Below the pieces are notes generated by a model. The model worked only from the letters and a program-made list of their open reading frames with translations. It was not told the DNA's origin and did not search any database. From positions 95,912 through 159,911 of the forward strand of contig QHTE01000051.1 in the NCBI GenBank assembly GCA_003220685.1: a stretch of 64,000 nucleotides of DNA, read 5' to 3'. Below are positions 8,553 to 17,278 of the stretch, in pieces (the first letter of the stretch is position 1; every line of letters starts with the position of its first letter). A program made the position numbers and the translations under genes. This DNA comes from Candidatus Rokuibacteriota bacterium. GTDB taxonomy: Bacteria > Methylomirabilota > Methylomirabilia > Rokubacteriales > CSP1-6.

Positions 8553-9397
8553 GGCTCGAGCTGGGGCTTGATGTGCGCCCGTCCTTCCCAGGTGACCTGG
8601 TCGATCGGCACCTCGGCCTGCGTGCCGTCGGGAAAGCCGACGACGACGCTCTGCTTGAGGACGCGGATCGACCGGACCTTGCCCGTCATGCAGCCGCTGG
8701 TACCGCAGTCCGCCTGGCAGGGCGAGTTCACCCGGGGCAGCCGCGACCGGAGCTCCTCGTAGGTCGAGAACTCGTAGAGCAGACAGCACTTGAGCCGGCC
8801 GCAATTGCCGAGCAGGCGGTTGTCGGTCAGCGGCATGTCCTGCGCCTTGGCCATCTTCACCGAGATCGGGTCGAAGCGCCTGAGGTGCGAGGTGCAGCAG
8901 AGCTGGCGCCCGCATGGGCCGATGCCGTCCATGACCTTCGTCGTGTCGCGCGCGCCGATCTGGCGCATCTCGACCCGCGAGCGCAGCTCGCGCGCGAGAT
9001 CGCGGACGAGGTCGCGGAAGTCGATCCGCTCCTCGGCGTTGAAGTACACGGTCGCCCGGCGCGCTACCGGGTGCATCTCGACGTCGACCACTTTCATCAT
9101 GAGGCCGCGGCCGCGCGCGACGCGCTGGCAGGTCTCGATCGCGCGCTCCTCGCGCTCGCGGCGGTCGCGATACGCCCGCGCCTCGTCGTCGGTCGCCAGG
9201 CGCAGCACGCGCGGGTACGCGCGATCCTTCTTCATCTCGGGAATTGCGCGCTTGGGCCGGCGGACCTCGCCCAGCACGGGCTCGGTCGTCGTCTCCACGA
9301 GCACCAGGTCGCCGACGTGGAGCTCGAGGTCGCCGACCCGATAGTCGTCGGCCTGAGCGGTGGGCCGGAGCCGGACGCCGATCAGGTACTCGTCCAT
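8549..9397 (-). CDS. ricT: PSP1/RicT (YaaT) family protein
   Basis: 282 residues with the conserved PSP1 core YFNAEERIDFRDLVRDLARE, then a cysteine-rich part: GPCGRQLCC, GNCGRLKCCLLYE and CQADCGTSGC. In Bacillus, RicT (YaaT) joins RicA and RicF in an Fe-S-containing complex that promotes mRNA maturation by RNase Y and affects sporulation and competence. Here it sits between holB and metG, as yaaT sits near holB in Bacillus. The cysteine clusters fit Fe-S binding. RicA/RicF homologues are not seen nearby. Confidence 0.85.
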   Translation of the reverse strand: MDEYLIGVRLRPTAQADDYRVGDLELHVGDLVLVETTTEPVLGEVRRPKRAIPEMKKDRAYPRVLRLATDDEARAYRDRREREERAIETCQRVARGRGLMMKVVDVEMHPVARRATVYFNAEERIDFRDLVRDLARELRSRVEMRQIGARDTTKVMDGIGPCGRQLCCTSHLRRFDPISVKMAKAQDMPLTDNRLLGNCGRLKCCLLYEFSTYEELRSRLPRVNSPCQADCGTSGCMTGKVRSIRVLKQSVVVGFPDGTQAEVPIDQVTWEGRAHIKPQLEP

Positions 9398-9408
9398 AGT
9401 CCCCTATC

Positions 9409-10251
9409 CTATGCCGCCCGCAGGGCGAGGCGGCTCAGTACGATTTCGAGGGTGAGACGCGGGGCGACGTTGCGCAGCAGCGCCTCGCGCGCCTGCCGGC
9501 AGACGTCCACGGCCGCCACGATCTGATCGAGGGTCCAGCCCTCGGCCTCGTGCGCGAGCTCGCCGGCGCGATCGGCGTCGAGGAGCAGGCCGCCCGGCGC
9601 CCCGGATTTGGCCAGGAGCAGGTCGCGACAGTAGAGCCAGTAAGCGTCCACCAGGCCCTCCGCTTTCTCGCGCTCGAGCCGGTCCGTGCGGCGGAACAGC
9701 GCGTCGACGCCCTGGGCGCGGACCTCGGCGAGCAGCTCGAGCGCCTGCGCCCGCGCCGCGGCCGAGCCGGCGTCGGCGCGCGGCCCGAAGCGCACGACCT
9801 GACAGCGCGACAGCAAGGTGGCCGGCACCGCCCGCGCCCGCGGCAGGATCAGGATGATCACGGTCGCGGCGGGCGGCTCTTCCAGCGTCTTGAGGAACGC
9901 CTGCGGCGTGTCGTCCGTCATCCGCTCGGCTTCGTCCAGGATGAACACCTTGCGACGCGCCATGGCAGGCCGCAGCGCCGCCAGCCGCTCGAGCCCCCGG
10001 ATCGCGCCGATCCGAATCGCGCGGGAGCCGCGCGGATTCGTCTCGGGCGGCGTCGGCACGATCACGTGCAGGTCGGGATGCGGCCGCGCCGAGCTTGCCA
10101 GCAGCTCCTCGGCGAACGCGAGCGCGGTCGTCATCCGTCCGGCGCCGGCGGGACCGACGAAGGCGTACGCGTGGGCGACCCGGTCGCCCGCCAGCGCGCG
10201 GCGTAGCAGCTCCACCGCGCGCGGCTGGTCGAGGATGCGCTCAAGCGCCAC
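9409..10251 (-). CDS. holB: DNA polymerase III delta' subunit
   Basis: About 280 residues, an AAA+ clamp-loader subunit: VAHAYAFVGPAGAGRMTTAL at the P-loop position, FILDEAERMTDDTPQAFLKT and LEEPPAATVIILI in Walker B/sensor regions, and LLSRCQVVRFGP. The lysine of the P-loop is replaced (GAGRMTT), as expected for a non-ATP-binding delta'. The four-cysteine zinc module of E. coli delta' is missing. The start GTG 10251 lies within the last bases of tmk (11-base overlap). The first residues are VALERILDQPRAVELL. Confidence 0.88.
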   Translation of the reverse strand: MALERILDQPRAVELLRRALAGDRVAHAYAFVGPAGAGRMTTALAFAEELLASSARPHPDLHVIVPTPPETNPRGSRAIRIGAIRGLERLAALRPAMARRKVFILDEAERMTDDTPQAFLKTLEEPPAATVIILILPRARAVPATLLSRCQVVRFGPRADAGSAAARAQALELLAEVRAQGVDALFRRTDRLEREKAEGLVDAYWLYCRDLLLAKSGAPGGLLLDADRAGELAHEAEGWTLDQIVAAVDVCRQAREALLRNVAPRLTLEIVLSRLALRAA

Positions 10252-10867
10252 GGAAGAAGTCCTCGACGACCGCGCGCACCTCGGCTTCGACAACGTCCGG
10301 CGGCTCACCCGCGCGGATCAGCCTCACGCGCTTGGGCTCGGCGCGGAGGATCTCGTGGTAACCCTGGCGCACGCGCCGGTGGAACGCGAGCTTTTCGCGC
10401 TCGAACCGATCGAGCCGGCGTCCCATCGCGCGATTTCGCTGGAGCCCGGCGGCCGGGTCGAGGTCGAAGAGCAAGGTGAGGTCGGGCACGACGCCGCTGG
10501 TCGCACGCGCGTTCAGCTCACGGATCAGATCGGGATCGACGCCGCGTCCGTAACCCTGGTACGCGACCGTCGCGTCGGCGTACCGGTCGCAGAGGACCAC
10601 GCGGCCCCGGTCGAGCCACGGCCGGATCTTTTCCGCGACGTGCTGCTGCCGCGCGGCCATGAAGAGGAAGACCTCGACGAGGGGCTTGGGGTGGACGCCG
10701 GGACGCTCGAACAGGCGGCGCACCGCGACACCGAGCCGTGTTCCGTCGGGCTCGCGCGTGTGCTCGACCTTCCGACCCTGCCGACGAAGCCATCGCCCGA
10801 GCCGCATCATCTGGGTCGTCTTGCCCGACCCTTCGACGCCCTCGAGCGTGATCAATACGCCGCTCAC
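10241..10867 (-). CDS. tmk: Thymidylate kinase
   Basis: 208 residues: P-loop LEGVEGSGKTTQMMRLG, the DR(Y/H) motif CDRYADATVAYQGYGRG, and the LID region QRNRAMGRRLDRFE. It phosphorylates dTMP to dTDP for DNA synthesis. GTG 10867 is chosen over ATG 10894: a -10-like TATGGT overlaps that ATG (10890-10895, minus strand) and GGAGG precedes the GTG. It is the first gene of the tmk-holB-ricT-metG-tatD-peptidase run, with every junction overlapping or short. Confidence 0.93.
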   Translation of the reverse strand: MSGVLITLEGVEGSGKTTQMMRLGRWLRRQGRKVEHTREPDGTRLGVAVRRLFERPGVHPKPLVEVFLFMAARQQHVAEKIRPWLDRGRVVLCDRYADATVAYQGYGRGVDPDLIRELNARATSGVVPDLTLLFDLDPAAGLQRNRAMGRRLDRFEREKLAFHRRVRQGYHEILRAEPKRVRLIRAGEPPDVVEAEVRAVVEDFFRGA

Positions 10868-11049
10868 GCTCCCGAGAACCTCCGCAGCAACCATAGCACG
10901 GCCCCGCGATGCCCGGGAATCGCGGGCGGCCGCGCGGCGCGCCGGCTCGGCCTCGACGCGGCGGTCAGAAGAGGGCTGACGGCCTGGCGATTGCCGCGAC
11001 CGCCATGGCCTCGCCGGCCGGCTTGGCGACGTCGGCAGTCTACCGAAGC

Positions 11050-12624
11050 TTAGTTTCGCTTCAGGCGTACCTCTTCGAGCGGCGCCGACCAGGGGTAGGG
11101 ATTGATCAGCATCAGCGCCGGCTCCTCGACCCGCGGGCCGACCCCGCTCGGCCAGACGTAGTCCCAGATCGGGCCGAACCGCACCCGCTCGTGGACGAGC
11201 TGCTGGATCTGGTGCAGCAACGCCTCGCGCTTGCGGCGATCGGTCACCAGGGACTGCTCCTTGTAGAGCGCGTCGATGTCCGGATAGCCGCCGTACGCGT
11301 AGGTGCCGGCGCTCGGGACGTGCTCGGCTATCCGCGACGCGGCGTTGCCGTAGGCGGCCGTCCCGCACACGCAGAGTCCGCGGAGCTTCTTGGCCTGCAG
11401 CGCCGACGTGTAGGCGGCGCGCTCCATCGGGCGCATCTTCAGCTTGATTCCGACGGCGCCGAGGTAGCCCACGATCGATTCGCCCATCGAGAAATAGGGC
11501 GGAAGCTGATGCAGCTCGCCGGCGTCGAAGCCGTTGGGATAGCCGGCTTCCGCGAGGAGCTGCCGGGCCTTCTTCGGGTCGAACGGATACGGCTCGATCG
11601 GCAGCGCGAACTCAAAGGTGCGCGGGACGAGGCTTCCGGCGGGCTTGGAGGCGCCGAGCGTCTCCGCCTCGCTCAGCGCCCGGCGATCGATCGCGTAGTT
11701 CGCCGCGAGCCGCACGCGCTGGTCGGCCCAGGGCGACTTCGGATCCCACTGATCGAGGAAGTCCAGGAAGAAGGTCGCGATCCCGCCGGAGAAGGCGAGC
11801 TTCAGATTGGGATCGCGCTTCACCTCGAGGGCCTGTGGGACGTCGAGCAGGTAGGCGACGTCGACCTCGCCCCGCTTGAGCATCGCCGCCCGCGTGATCG
11901 AGTCCGGGACGCTCTTGAAGACGAGCCGCTTCACCGACGGCATCTTGCGCCAGTAGCCCTCGTACGCTTCCATGACGAGCTCAATGCCCGGCGCGTGGCT
12001 GACAAACTTATACGGTCCGAGCCCGATCGGCTGCTTCTTGAAGCCGTCGTCGCCGACCCGCTCGACGTACTTCCTGGGCACCACCCAGCTCGCCCCGCTC
12101 ACGAGCGTTCCGTAGAACGTCATGAAGTCGGGCCAGGCTTCGCGCAGGACGAACCGCACGCGGTAGGGATCGACCACCACGACCTCCCACACCTTGTCGT
12201 GCAGGACCTTGGATCCCTTGGCGCGATGAAAGCTGAACTTCACGTCCTCGGCGGTGAACGGATCGCCGTTGTGGAACCGGAGCCCCTCGCGCAGCTTGAA
12301 CTCGTAGACGCGCTGATCCGCGCTCACCGTCCACGACTCCGCCAGGCTCGGCGTCATGAGGTTGCCCGGCATCGGCTTCACGAGCGCATCGTGGATCGCG
12401 TACAGCACCCAGAACGCGGTGAGCCCCTGGAATTCGCCAGGATCGAACCACACGGGCGACAGGGTCACGTACAGCGCCCAGCGCATCTCGCCTTCCGGCT
12501 TGGCCTGGGGAGTCGGCCTCGGCTGCGCGGCAGCTTCGCCGACCGGGCCGCCTACGAGCAGCGCGCACGTCAATCCGACTGTCGCGAGAACGGACCACCG
12601 CGAAATCCCGGATGCTCGGAACAT
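11050..12624 (-). CDS. Peptide/oligosaccharide-type ABC substrate-binding protein (family 5)
   Basis: 524 residues with a signal peptide (hydrophobic stretch VLATVGLTCALLVGG, cleavage near EAAAQ) and the SBP_bac_5 domain: ...PSLAESWTVSADQRVYEFKL, REGLRFHNGDPFTAEDVKFS, and YPFDPKKARQLLAEAGYPNG. GGGGAGA precedes ATG 12624. Relatives bind di- or oligopeptides, nickel or sugars outside the membrane and deliver them to an ABC permease. No permease or ATPase is adjacent, so it is an orphan receptor here. About 180 bases without a clear feature separate it from tmk downstream. Confidence 0.88.
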   Translation of the reverse strand: MFRASGISRWSVLATVGLTCALLVGGPVGEAAAQPRPTPQAKPEGEMRWALYVTLSPVWFDPGEFQGLTAFWVLYAIHDALVKPMPGNLMTPSLAESWTVSADQRVYEFKLREGLRFHNGDPFTAEDVKFSFHRAKGSKVLHDKVWEVVVVDPYRVRFVLREAWPDFMTFYGTLVSGASWVVPRKYVERVGDDGFKKQPIGLGPYKFVSHAPGIELVMEAYEGYWRKMPSVKRLVFKSVPDSITRAAMLKRGEVDVAYLLDVPQALEVKRDPNLKLAFSGGIATFFLDFLDQWDPKSPWADQRVRLAANYAIDRRALSEAETLGASKPAGSLVPRTFEFALPIEPYPFDPKKARQLLAEAGYPNGFDAGELHQLPPYFSMGESIVGYLGAVGIKLKMRPMERAAYTSALQAKKLRGLCVCGTAAYGNAASRIAEHVPSAGTYAYGGYPDIDALYKEQSLVTDRRKREALLHQIQQLVHERVRFGPIWDYVWPSGVGPRVEEPALMLINPYPWSAPLEEVRLKRN

Positions 12625-12826
12625 CGGCGTCTCCCCCGCTCTGAAGGCGGCACGATCGGTCTGTGGCGCGGACCATAGCGCCCGTGAGCCACTCAGTCAA
12701 CGACGGACGCGGGCGCGGGGCGGCGCCCAGCGCGTGCTGCACGCCAGGAGCCGCAGCCGGCGCAGTTCTCATTCGCCTCCCATCGCTCGTTAACGCAGCC
12801 CTGTTACACGAAGAGCAGGGGGGACA
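12625..12826. other. Intergenic region upstream of the family-5 binding protein
   Basis: This stretch carries the ribosome-binding site of the 11050-12624 gene. I see no confident promoter, repeat or gene. With the following pseudogene it makes about 380 bases free of intact genes. Confidence 0.4.
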
Positions 12827-13000
12827 ATGCGAGCAGCTTACTGTCGAGGCGAAATCCTACAGAAGACTCCGGTTTGCTTCGCGGTGACCGCGGCATTGCT
12901 GTCCGCCGCGGCGCGGGAGGCCTTCAGCCAGCAGAAGGTGACCAAGGCCATGGTCCAATATCAGGACACACCGAAAGGCGGACATCAGTGCGCGGGCTGC
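12827..13000 (+). pseudogene. Truncated high-potential iron-sulfur protein (HiPIP) gene
   Basis: The frame from ATG 12827 (GGGGGG just upstream) encodes a signal-like segment (GEILQKTPVCFAVTAALLSA) and then QQKVTKAMVQYQDTPKGGHQ plus CAGC, a close match to the first half of periplasmic HiPIPs, small 4Fe-4S electron carriers. After this first Cys pair the similarity stops: the remaining two cluster cysteines and the conserved G-W-C tail are absent, and the frame runs into the end of the convergent membrane-protein gene. The Tat-like motif also looks eroded (CRGEILQK where SRREFLQK is usual). I read it as a decayed, 3'-truncated gene. Confidence 0.65.
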
Positions 13001-13008
13001 TCGACAAG

Positions 13009-13368
13009 CTACGCGTGCGCCGCTGACGACAGGGGGACCTTCCCGAGCAGCGCCGGAATCAAGAGCACGCCGCTCACGATCCACCACGCCAGGCCATACA
13101 ACCCACCCCACAGCATCAACCGCGGCTCGTCCGCCGGCTCGGCGCTGACCAGCCAGCCAAAGATTCCGCCGATGATCACCGTGTAGACGAGGCTCGCAAC
13201 CCAGCCGGCCAGCCTGCCGTGCGAATGAAGCGCCTCGGCTGCGACAACGAGCATCGACGTGTGCTCGTCGCCCGGCATCGCCGTCCTGAGAAAGAGCGCG
13301 ACCAGCGTGAATACGATTCCGGCGATCAGGCCGGCCACCAGACCCGTTCCGATTCTTCTCTCCATCAT
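13009..13368 (-). CDS. Small multi-pass membrane protein, unknown function
   Basis: About 119 residues from MMERRIGTGLVAGLIAGIVF; four hydrophobic segments (GLVAGLIAGIVFTLVALFL, LAGWVASLVYTVIIGGIFGW, LMLWGGLYGLAWWIVSGV and a short last one). AGGAGGG lies 4-7 bases before the two adjacent ATGs at 13368 and 13365. The 3' end abuts the HiPIP remnant. I do not recognise a functional family. Confidence 0.65.
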   Translation of the reverse strand: MMERRIGTGLVAGLIAGIVFTLVALFLRTAMPGDEHTSMLVVAAEALHSHGRLAGWVASLVYTVIIGGIFGWLVSAEPADEPRLMLWGGLYGLAWWIVSGVLLIPALLGKVPLSSAAHA

Positions 13369-13541
13369 TGACCCTCCTTGGTGTTCGATCCCTCCCTGGA
13401 ATGAGCGTGGCAAACGAGTGTGAGACGAAGATGAAGGCTGGCTGAGAAACCTCTCACGGTGCGGCGCGGTCTCTCATTGCGGTCTCACGGCGTCCTCATC
13501 CGACCGCGCTACAGCGAGGGCTGCTATTCCTCGCCGCGATC

Positions 13542-13563
13542 CGCGGAGCTCCGTCGCTCCGCG
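13542..13563 (-). terminator. GC hairpin downstream of the 13573-14280 gene
   Basis: CGCGGAGC (13542-13549) pairs with GCTCCGCG (13556-13563) around a 6-base loop, 9 bases past the stop codon of the minus-strand gene. There is no U-run, so termination is plausible but not certain. Confidence 0.4.
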
Positions 13564-13572
13564 CCGATCGTG

Positions 13573-14280
13573 CTACAGGTGCGTGATCGTATCTTGTCGA
13601 GCAGGCTCGCGCTCGTGGCGCCGCCCGCGCTCGAGGATCTCGCGCGCGAGGTGACGGCCGCCGAGCCCGAAGGCGAGCGCCAGCGCCAGGATGAGCCCGC
13701 CGAAGAGGACGCCGAAGGCGATCAGCACCATGTCCCGGCCGATGCCGACCTCGACGAGCGCCGTGGCGACCGCGAAGAGCAGGACGACCCAACGGGTGGC
13801 GCGCGCCAGCAGGCGGGCCTGGAGGATGCCGGCGTTGACCGCGGTGATCAGCACCGCCTGTCCGACGAAGTTCGCGGCGAGCCAGCCGACGACCAGGATC
13901 AGGAGCGCGGACAGCAGACGAGGCAGCAGGCGCAAGAGCATACTGGTCGCGCCGGCCGCGCCGGGGATCGCCAGGGCGTCGATGCCCATGGTCGCGAAGA
14001 TCACGAAGATGCCCCAGAACGCGACGAGCCGCAGCACCTGGGACGGCGGCCGGTAGATGCCGGCGCGCGCGAAGGCCGACGTGACGCCCCACGTCCGGCT
14101 CCGCTGATCGACGTCGAGTGCCAGGGCCAGGCGCGAGACGAGCGCTCCGGCGATCCAGCCCAGCAGGGCGCCGAGCGCGACCAGGGTCAGCATGGCGAGG
14201 ATGCTCGGCAGCACCGTGCCGAGGGTCACGCTCATGTTGTGGATCGCGGTCAGGACGAGATCACGCCAGAAGTCGGTCAT
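13573..14280 (-). CDS. MscS-like/CmpX-type transmembrane protein
   Basis: About 235 residues from MTDFWRDLVLTAIHNMSVTL with five or so hydrophobic helices. The segment LLRLLPRLLSALLILVVGWL and AANFVGQAVLITAVNAG is the conserved 'TM helix' repeat of small mechanosensitive-channel-like proteins, which lack the MscS beta domain. AGGGAGGG lies about 8 bases before ATG 14280. It follows the trehalose/sugar operon by 24 bases and could be co-transcribed, which would suit a role in osmotic adjustment; that link is inference. Confidence 0.65.
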   Translation of the reverse strand: MTDFWRDLVLTAIHNMSVTLGTVLPSILAMLTLVALGALLGWIAGALVSRLALALDVDQRSRTWGVTSAFARAGIYRPPSQVLRLVAFWGIFVIFATMGIDALAIPGAAGATSMLLRLLPRLLSALLILVVGWLAANFVGQAVLITAVNAGILQARLLARATRWVVLLFAVATALVEVGIGRDMVLIAFGVLFGGLILALALAFGLGGRHLAREILERGRRHEREPARQDTITHL

Positions 14281-14304
14281 GGTCGTGCCCTCCCTCATAG
14301 TAGC

Positions 14305-15126
14305 TCACTCCTTGACGGCGCCGGCGACCAGGCCCCGGACCAGGAAGCGCTGCAGCGCGATGACGATCACGACCGGCGGAAGGCTCGCGAGCATCGACGC
14401 CGCGGCGATATCGCCCCACGGCACCTCGAAGACGCCGGGAAACAACGCGAGCGCCACCGGGATCGTCCGGCTCGCCTCGGAGACCGTGAACGTGTAGGCG
14501 AAGAGGAACTCGTTCCAGCTGAAGAGGAACGTGAGCAGCGCCGTCGATGCCAGCCCGGGCGCCAGCAGCGGAATCAGGACCCACCGGAACATCGAGACGA
14601 GCCCGGCGCCGTCGACCGAGGCGGCCTCCTCGGCCTCGATCGGGATCTCGCGGACGAAGCCGGCCAGGAGCCAGATCGTCAGCGGCAGCGCGAAGGACGC
14701 GTGGACGAGGACCAGGCCCGCCCACGTGTCCCGGAGCTCGAGCGCGCGCATCAGGAGATAGAGCGGGCTCACCGTCGCGATCTGGGGAAATGCCGTGCTC
14801 GCGACGATCGCCAGCAGCAGCAGACGCTTGCCTGGGAGCGGCAGCCGCGCCACGGCGTACGCGGCGGGCACGCCCGCCGCGAGCGAGAGGAGCGTCGTGA
14901 GCGTGGCAATCCCGAGGCTGTTGCCGAGCGCCCGCGGCATCAAGCTCTGGGCGATCACGACCTGATAGTGCGCGAGGGTCAGCCGGCTCGGCAGGAGCGG
15001 CGGCACGCGCAAGAGCTCGGCCTCGGGCTTGAACGACGTCAGGAGCTGCCAGAAGAACGGGATCGCGTAGGCTGCGAGCGCCAGCACCACTGCCGCGTCG
15101 GCGAGCGCGCGCGCCCGGGCTCTCAC
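14305..15126 (-). CDS. Sugar ABC transporter permease, MalG family
   Basis: 273 residues with six membrane spans and the EAA loop EAEEAASVDGAGLVSMFRWV, followed by LIPLLAPGLASTALLTFLF and SWNEFLFAYTF, all typical of CUT1 MalG permeases. It is the second of two permeases for the lipoprotein receptor at 15992-17278. GTG 15126 overlaps the upstream stop as GTGA. No MalK-type ATPase is encoded in this operon. Confidence 0.9.
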   Translation of the reverse strand: MRARARALADAAVVLALAAYAIPFFWQLLTSFKPEAELLRVPPLLPSRLTLAHYQVVIAQSLMPRALGNSLGIATLTTLLSLAAGVPAAYAVARLPLPGKRLLLLAIVASTAFPQIATVSPLYLLMRALELRDTWAGLVLVHASFALPLTIWLLAGFVREIPIEAEEAASVDGAGLVSMFRWVLIPLLAPGLASTALLTFLFSWNEFLFAYTFTVSEASRTIPVALALFPGVFEVPWGDIAAASMLASLPPVVIVIALQRFLVRGLVAGAVKE

Positions 15127-15995
15127 GCGGCGACCGTGCCCGCGCGCAGGAGTCTCAGGTACGCCCACGCGACGGCCATGACGAGGGCGAACACGACGAC
15201 GCTCACCGCCGAGCCGAAGCCGAGCTGCAAGGTCTGGAAGAGCGCCCGGTATGCGTACACCGTGAGGGTCTCGGTCGTTCCGGCGGGGCCGCCCCCGGTC
15301 AGCACGAACATGATGTCGAACGCGCGCAGCGCGTCGAGCGTCCGGAACAGCACGGCCAGCAGCAAGATCCGGCCGAGCAGCGGCAGCGTGATCCGCGTCA
15401 AGGTGGCGAGCCGTCCGGCGCCGTCCACCTGCGCGGCCTCGTACACGTCGGCCGGAATCGCCAGCAGGCGCGCGTAGCAGAGGATCGCCACGAACGGCAT
15501 CGTGCGCCACACGTCGGCGATGATGACGGCCGGCAGCGCCGCGCCGGGATCGCCGAGCCAGTTGATCGAGTGCCGGCCGAGCGCCACGTTGACGAGTCCG
15601 GCGGCCGGATGATAGAGCCACTCGAACAGCTTCGCCCCCACGACGGCCGGCATCGCCCACGCGAGCAGCAGCAGCGAGAGGGCCACGCGCCGGCCCCGCT
15701 GCTGGGCGTGGATCGCGAGCGCGGCCGCCACGCCCAGAATGACCTCGAGCGCCACCGACCCCACGGTGAACACCGCGGTCGTCCGCGCCGCACTCCAGAA
15801 GCGCGGGTCGACGGCGAGGAAGCCGTAGTTCTCGAAGCCGGCGAAGCGCGACACGTCGAAGATCGGGATGCGTTGCTGGAGCGAGAGCCAGAGCACCCAG
15901 ATTCCCGGATAGACGGTGAGCGCGCCCAGCGCCAGGACGGTCGGCGCCACGCACACGAGCGCGCGACGCCGGGCGGCGGCCTCGCGGCCGGTCAT
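15123..15995 (-). CDS. Sugar ABC transporter permease, MalF family
   Basis: 290 residues: N-terminal TM helix (ALVCVAPTVLALGALTVYPG), five more spans, and the EAA loop YEAAQVDGAGRLATLTRITL with PLLGRILLLAVLFRTLDALR. This is the MalF/UgpA class of CUT1 importers for di- and oligosaccharides. ATGA is shared with the stop of the receptor gene. In the trehalose operon the likely substrate is trehalose, maltose or a related glucoside, which is inferred from context. Confidence 0.9.
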   Translation of the reverse strand: MTGREAAARRRALVCVAPTVLALGALTVYPGIWVLWLSLQQRIPIFDVSRFAGFENYGFLAVDPRFWSAARTTAVFTVGSVALEVILGVAAALAIHAQQRGRRVALSLLLLAWAMPAVVGAKLFEWLYHPAAGLVNVALGRHSINWLGDPGAALPAVIIADVWRTMPFVAILCYARLLAIPADVYEAAQVDGAGRLATLTRITLPLLGRILLLAVLFRTLDALRAFDIMFVLTGGGPAGTTETLTVYAYRALFQTLQLGFGSAVSVVVFALVMAVAWAYLRLLRAGTVAA

Positions 15996-17278
15996 CGGAC
16001 CGCCCGGAGAAAGTAGGCGAGCCGCGCGCCGGCGTCGACGATCGCGCGCTCGGGAGGCTTCACGCCGACCAGCGCCGCCGAGAACTCCGGCTGGACCGTC
16101 GCGGAGAGCAGCAGGTAGTACGGCGTGGCCGGGCGCGGGCGGCCGGCCAGCGCGAGCGCCTGCAGCCGCGGCATCCCCGGGCGGTCGCGCACGACGTCGG
16201 GATCGCGGTAGAGCGCCTGGCGCGTCGGCGAGAGGGCGGCGCCGAGCGCGATCGCGCGCTGGGCGCGCTCGCTCGTGAGATGCCGCACCAGCGCCAGCGC
16301 GAGATCCGGATGCCGGCTCCGGCTCGACACGCCGAGGTGCGCGCCGCCCGTCGAGCCGACGCCGGGCTCGCCGCGCGCGCGACCGGGCAGCGGGGCGAAC
16401 GCCACTCGGCCGCGCACCGCCGAGCCCTGGCCCTGGAACAGATCCATCGCGTATGGCCAGTTGCGCAGGAAGATCGCGTGGCCGTCGCCGAACGCGCGCC
16501 GGGACAGCTCTTCGTCGGCGGCGGTCGTCCAGGCCGGGCTCACGCCCGCCGCGATCAGGCCGCGCAAGAACCTGAGAGCGTCGGCCGCGCGGGCGGGCTC
16601 GGGAAACACCGTGCCGTCGTCGCCCAGCAGCCGGGCGCCGTTCGCCCAGAAGGCCTCGAGGACGTTGACGACGAGACCTTCGTACTGCTTGCCCTGCCAC
16701 ACGTAGCCGTCGAGCGCCGGGTCGCGCTCGCCGGCGCGAATGCGACGCACCTGCTCGATCAGCTCCTCGTACGTCTCGGGCGGTCGCAGGCCGTACCGGG
16801 CCAGCAGATCGGCGCGATAGTAGAGAAGCCCCACGTTGAAGTTCCACGGCAGGGCCCAGACGCGCCCGCCGTAGGTCGCCGAGGCGACCGCGCTCGGGAA
16901 ATAGGGCGCGAGCTCGTCGGGCTGGAGCCGGCTCGTCAGATCGAGCAGCCATCCCGCGCGCGCGAACTCGGGGACCCAGATACAGTCGAGCATCATGACG
17001 TCGAACCCGGGGCTCCGACCCTCCAGGTTGATGACGTAGAACTGGTGCTGATCGTCCGACGCCCACGGCATCGCCTCGCCCTTGACCCGCACACCGGGAT
17101 GCGAGGCCTCGAACTCGCGCAGAAGCCCGGGCAGCGGGTCGGCGTTGCCGAGGATGCGCGCGTACTTGAACACCAGCGTGACCGGGCCGCTCTCGCGGCC
17201 GCCGGCGCAGCCGCCCAGCGCCAGGAGCCAGGCCGTCAGCGCCAGCGCGCAGGCTGCGCGGCGGCGCCCCACGGTCAC
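15992..17278 (-). CDS. Sugar-binding lipoprotein, family 1 ABC receptor
   Basis: 428 residues with a lipoprotein signal (ALALTAWLLALGGCAGG; lipobox Cys near residue 24) and a family 1 binding fold: HPGVRVKGEAMPWASDDQHQ, DVMMLDCIWVPEFARAGWLL, PWNFNVGLLYYRADLLARYG, and SGLVVNV-like later segments. This resembles trehalose/maltose receptors such as LpqY or ThuE. GTG 17278 overlaps the maltokinase stop as GTGA. Surface-anchored and probably captures the sugar for the MalF/MalG pair downstream. Confidence 0.87.
   Translation of the reverse strand: MTVGRRRAACALALTAWLLALGGCAGGRESGPVTLVFKYARILGNADPLPGLLREFEASHPGVRVKGEAMPWASDDQHQFYVINLEGRSPGFDVMMLDCIWVPEFARAGWLLDLTSRLQPDELAPYFPSAVASATYGGRVWALPWNFNVGLLYYRADLLARYGLRPPETYEELIEQVRRIRAGERDPALDGYVWQGKQYEGLVVNVLEAFWANGARLLGDDGTVFPEPARAADALRFLRGLIAAGVSPAWTTAADEELSRRAFGDGHAIFLRNWPYAMDLFQGQGSAVRGRVAFAPLPGRARGEPGVGSTGGAHLGVSSRSRHPDLALALVRHLTSERAQRAIALGAALSPTRQALYRDPDVVRDRPGMPRLQALALAGRPRPATPYYLLLSATVQPEFSAALVGVKPPERAIVDAGARLAYFLRAVR

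Noticed and set aside
12857..13111. 84-codon minus-strand frame over the HiPIP remnant
   Set aside because: Antisense to the HiPIP frame and overlapping a membrane-protein gene; no independent support.
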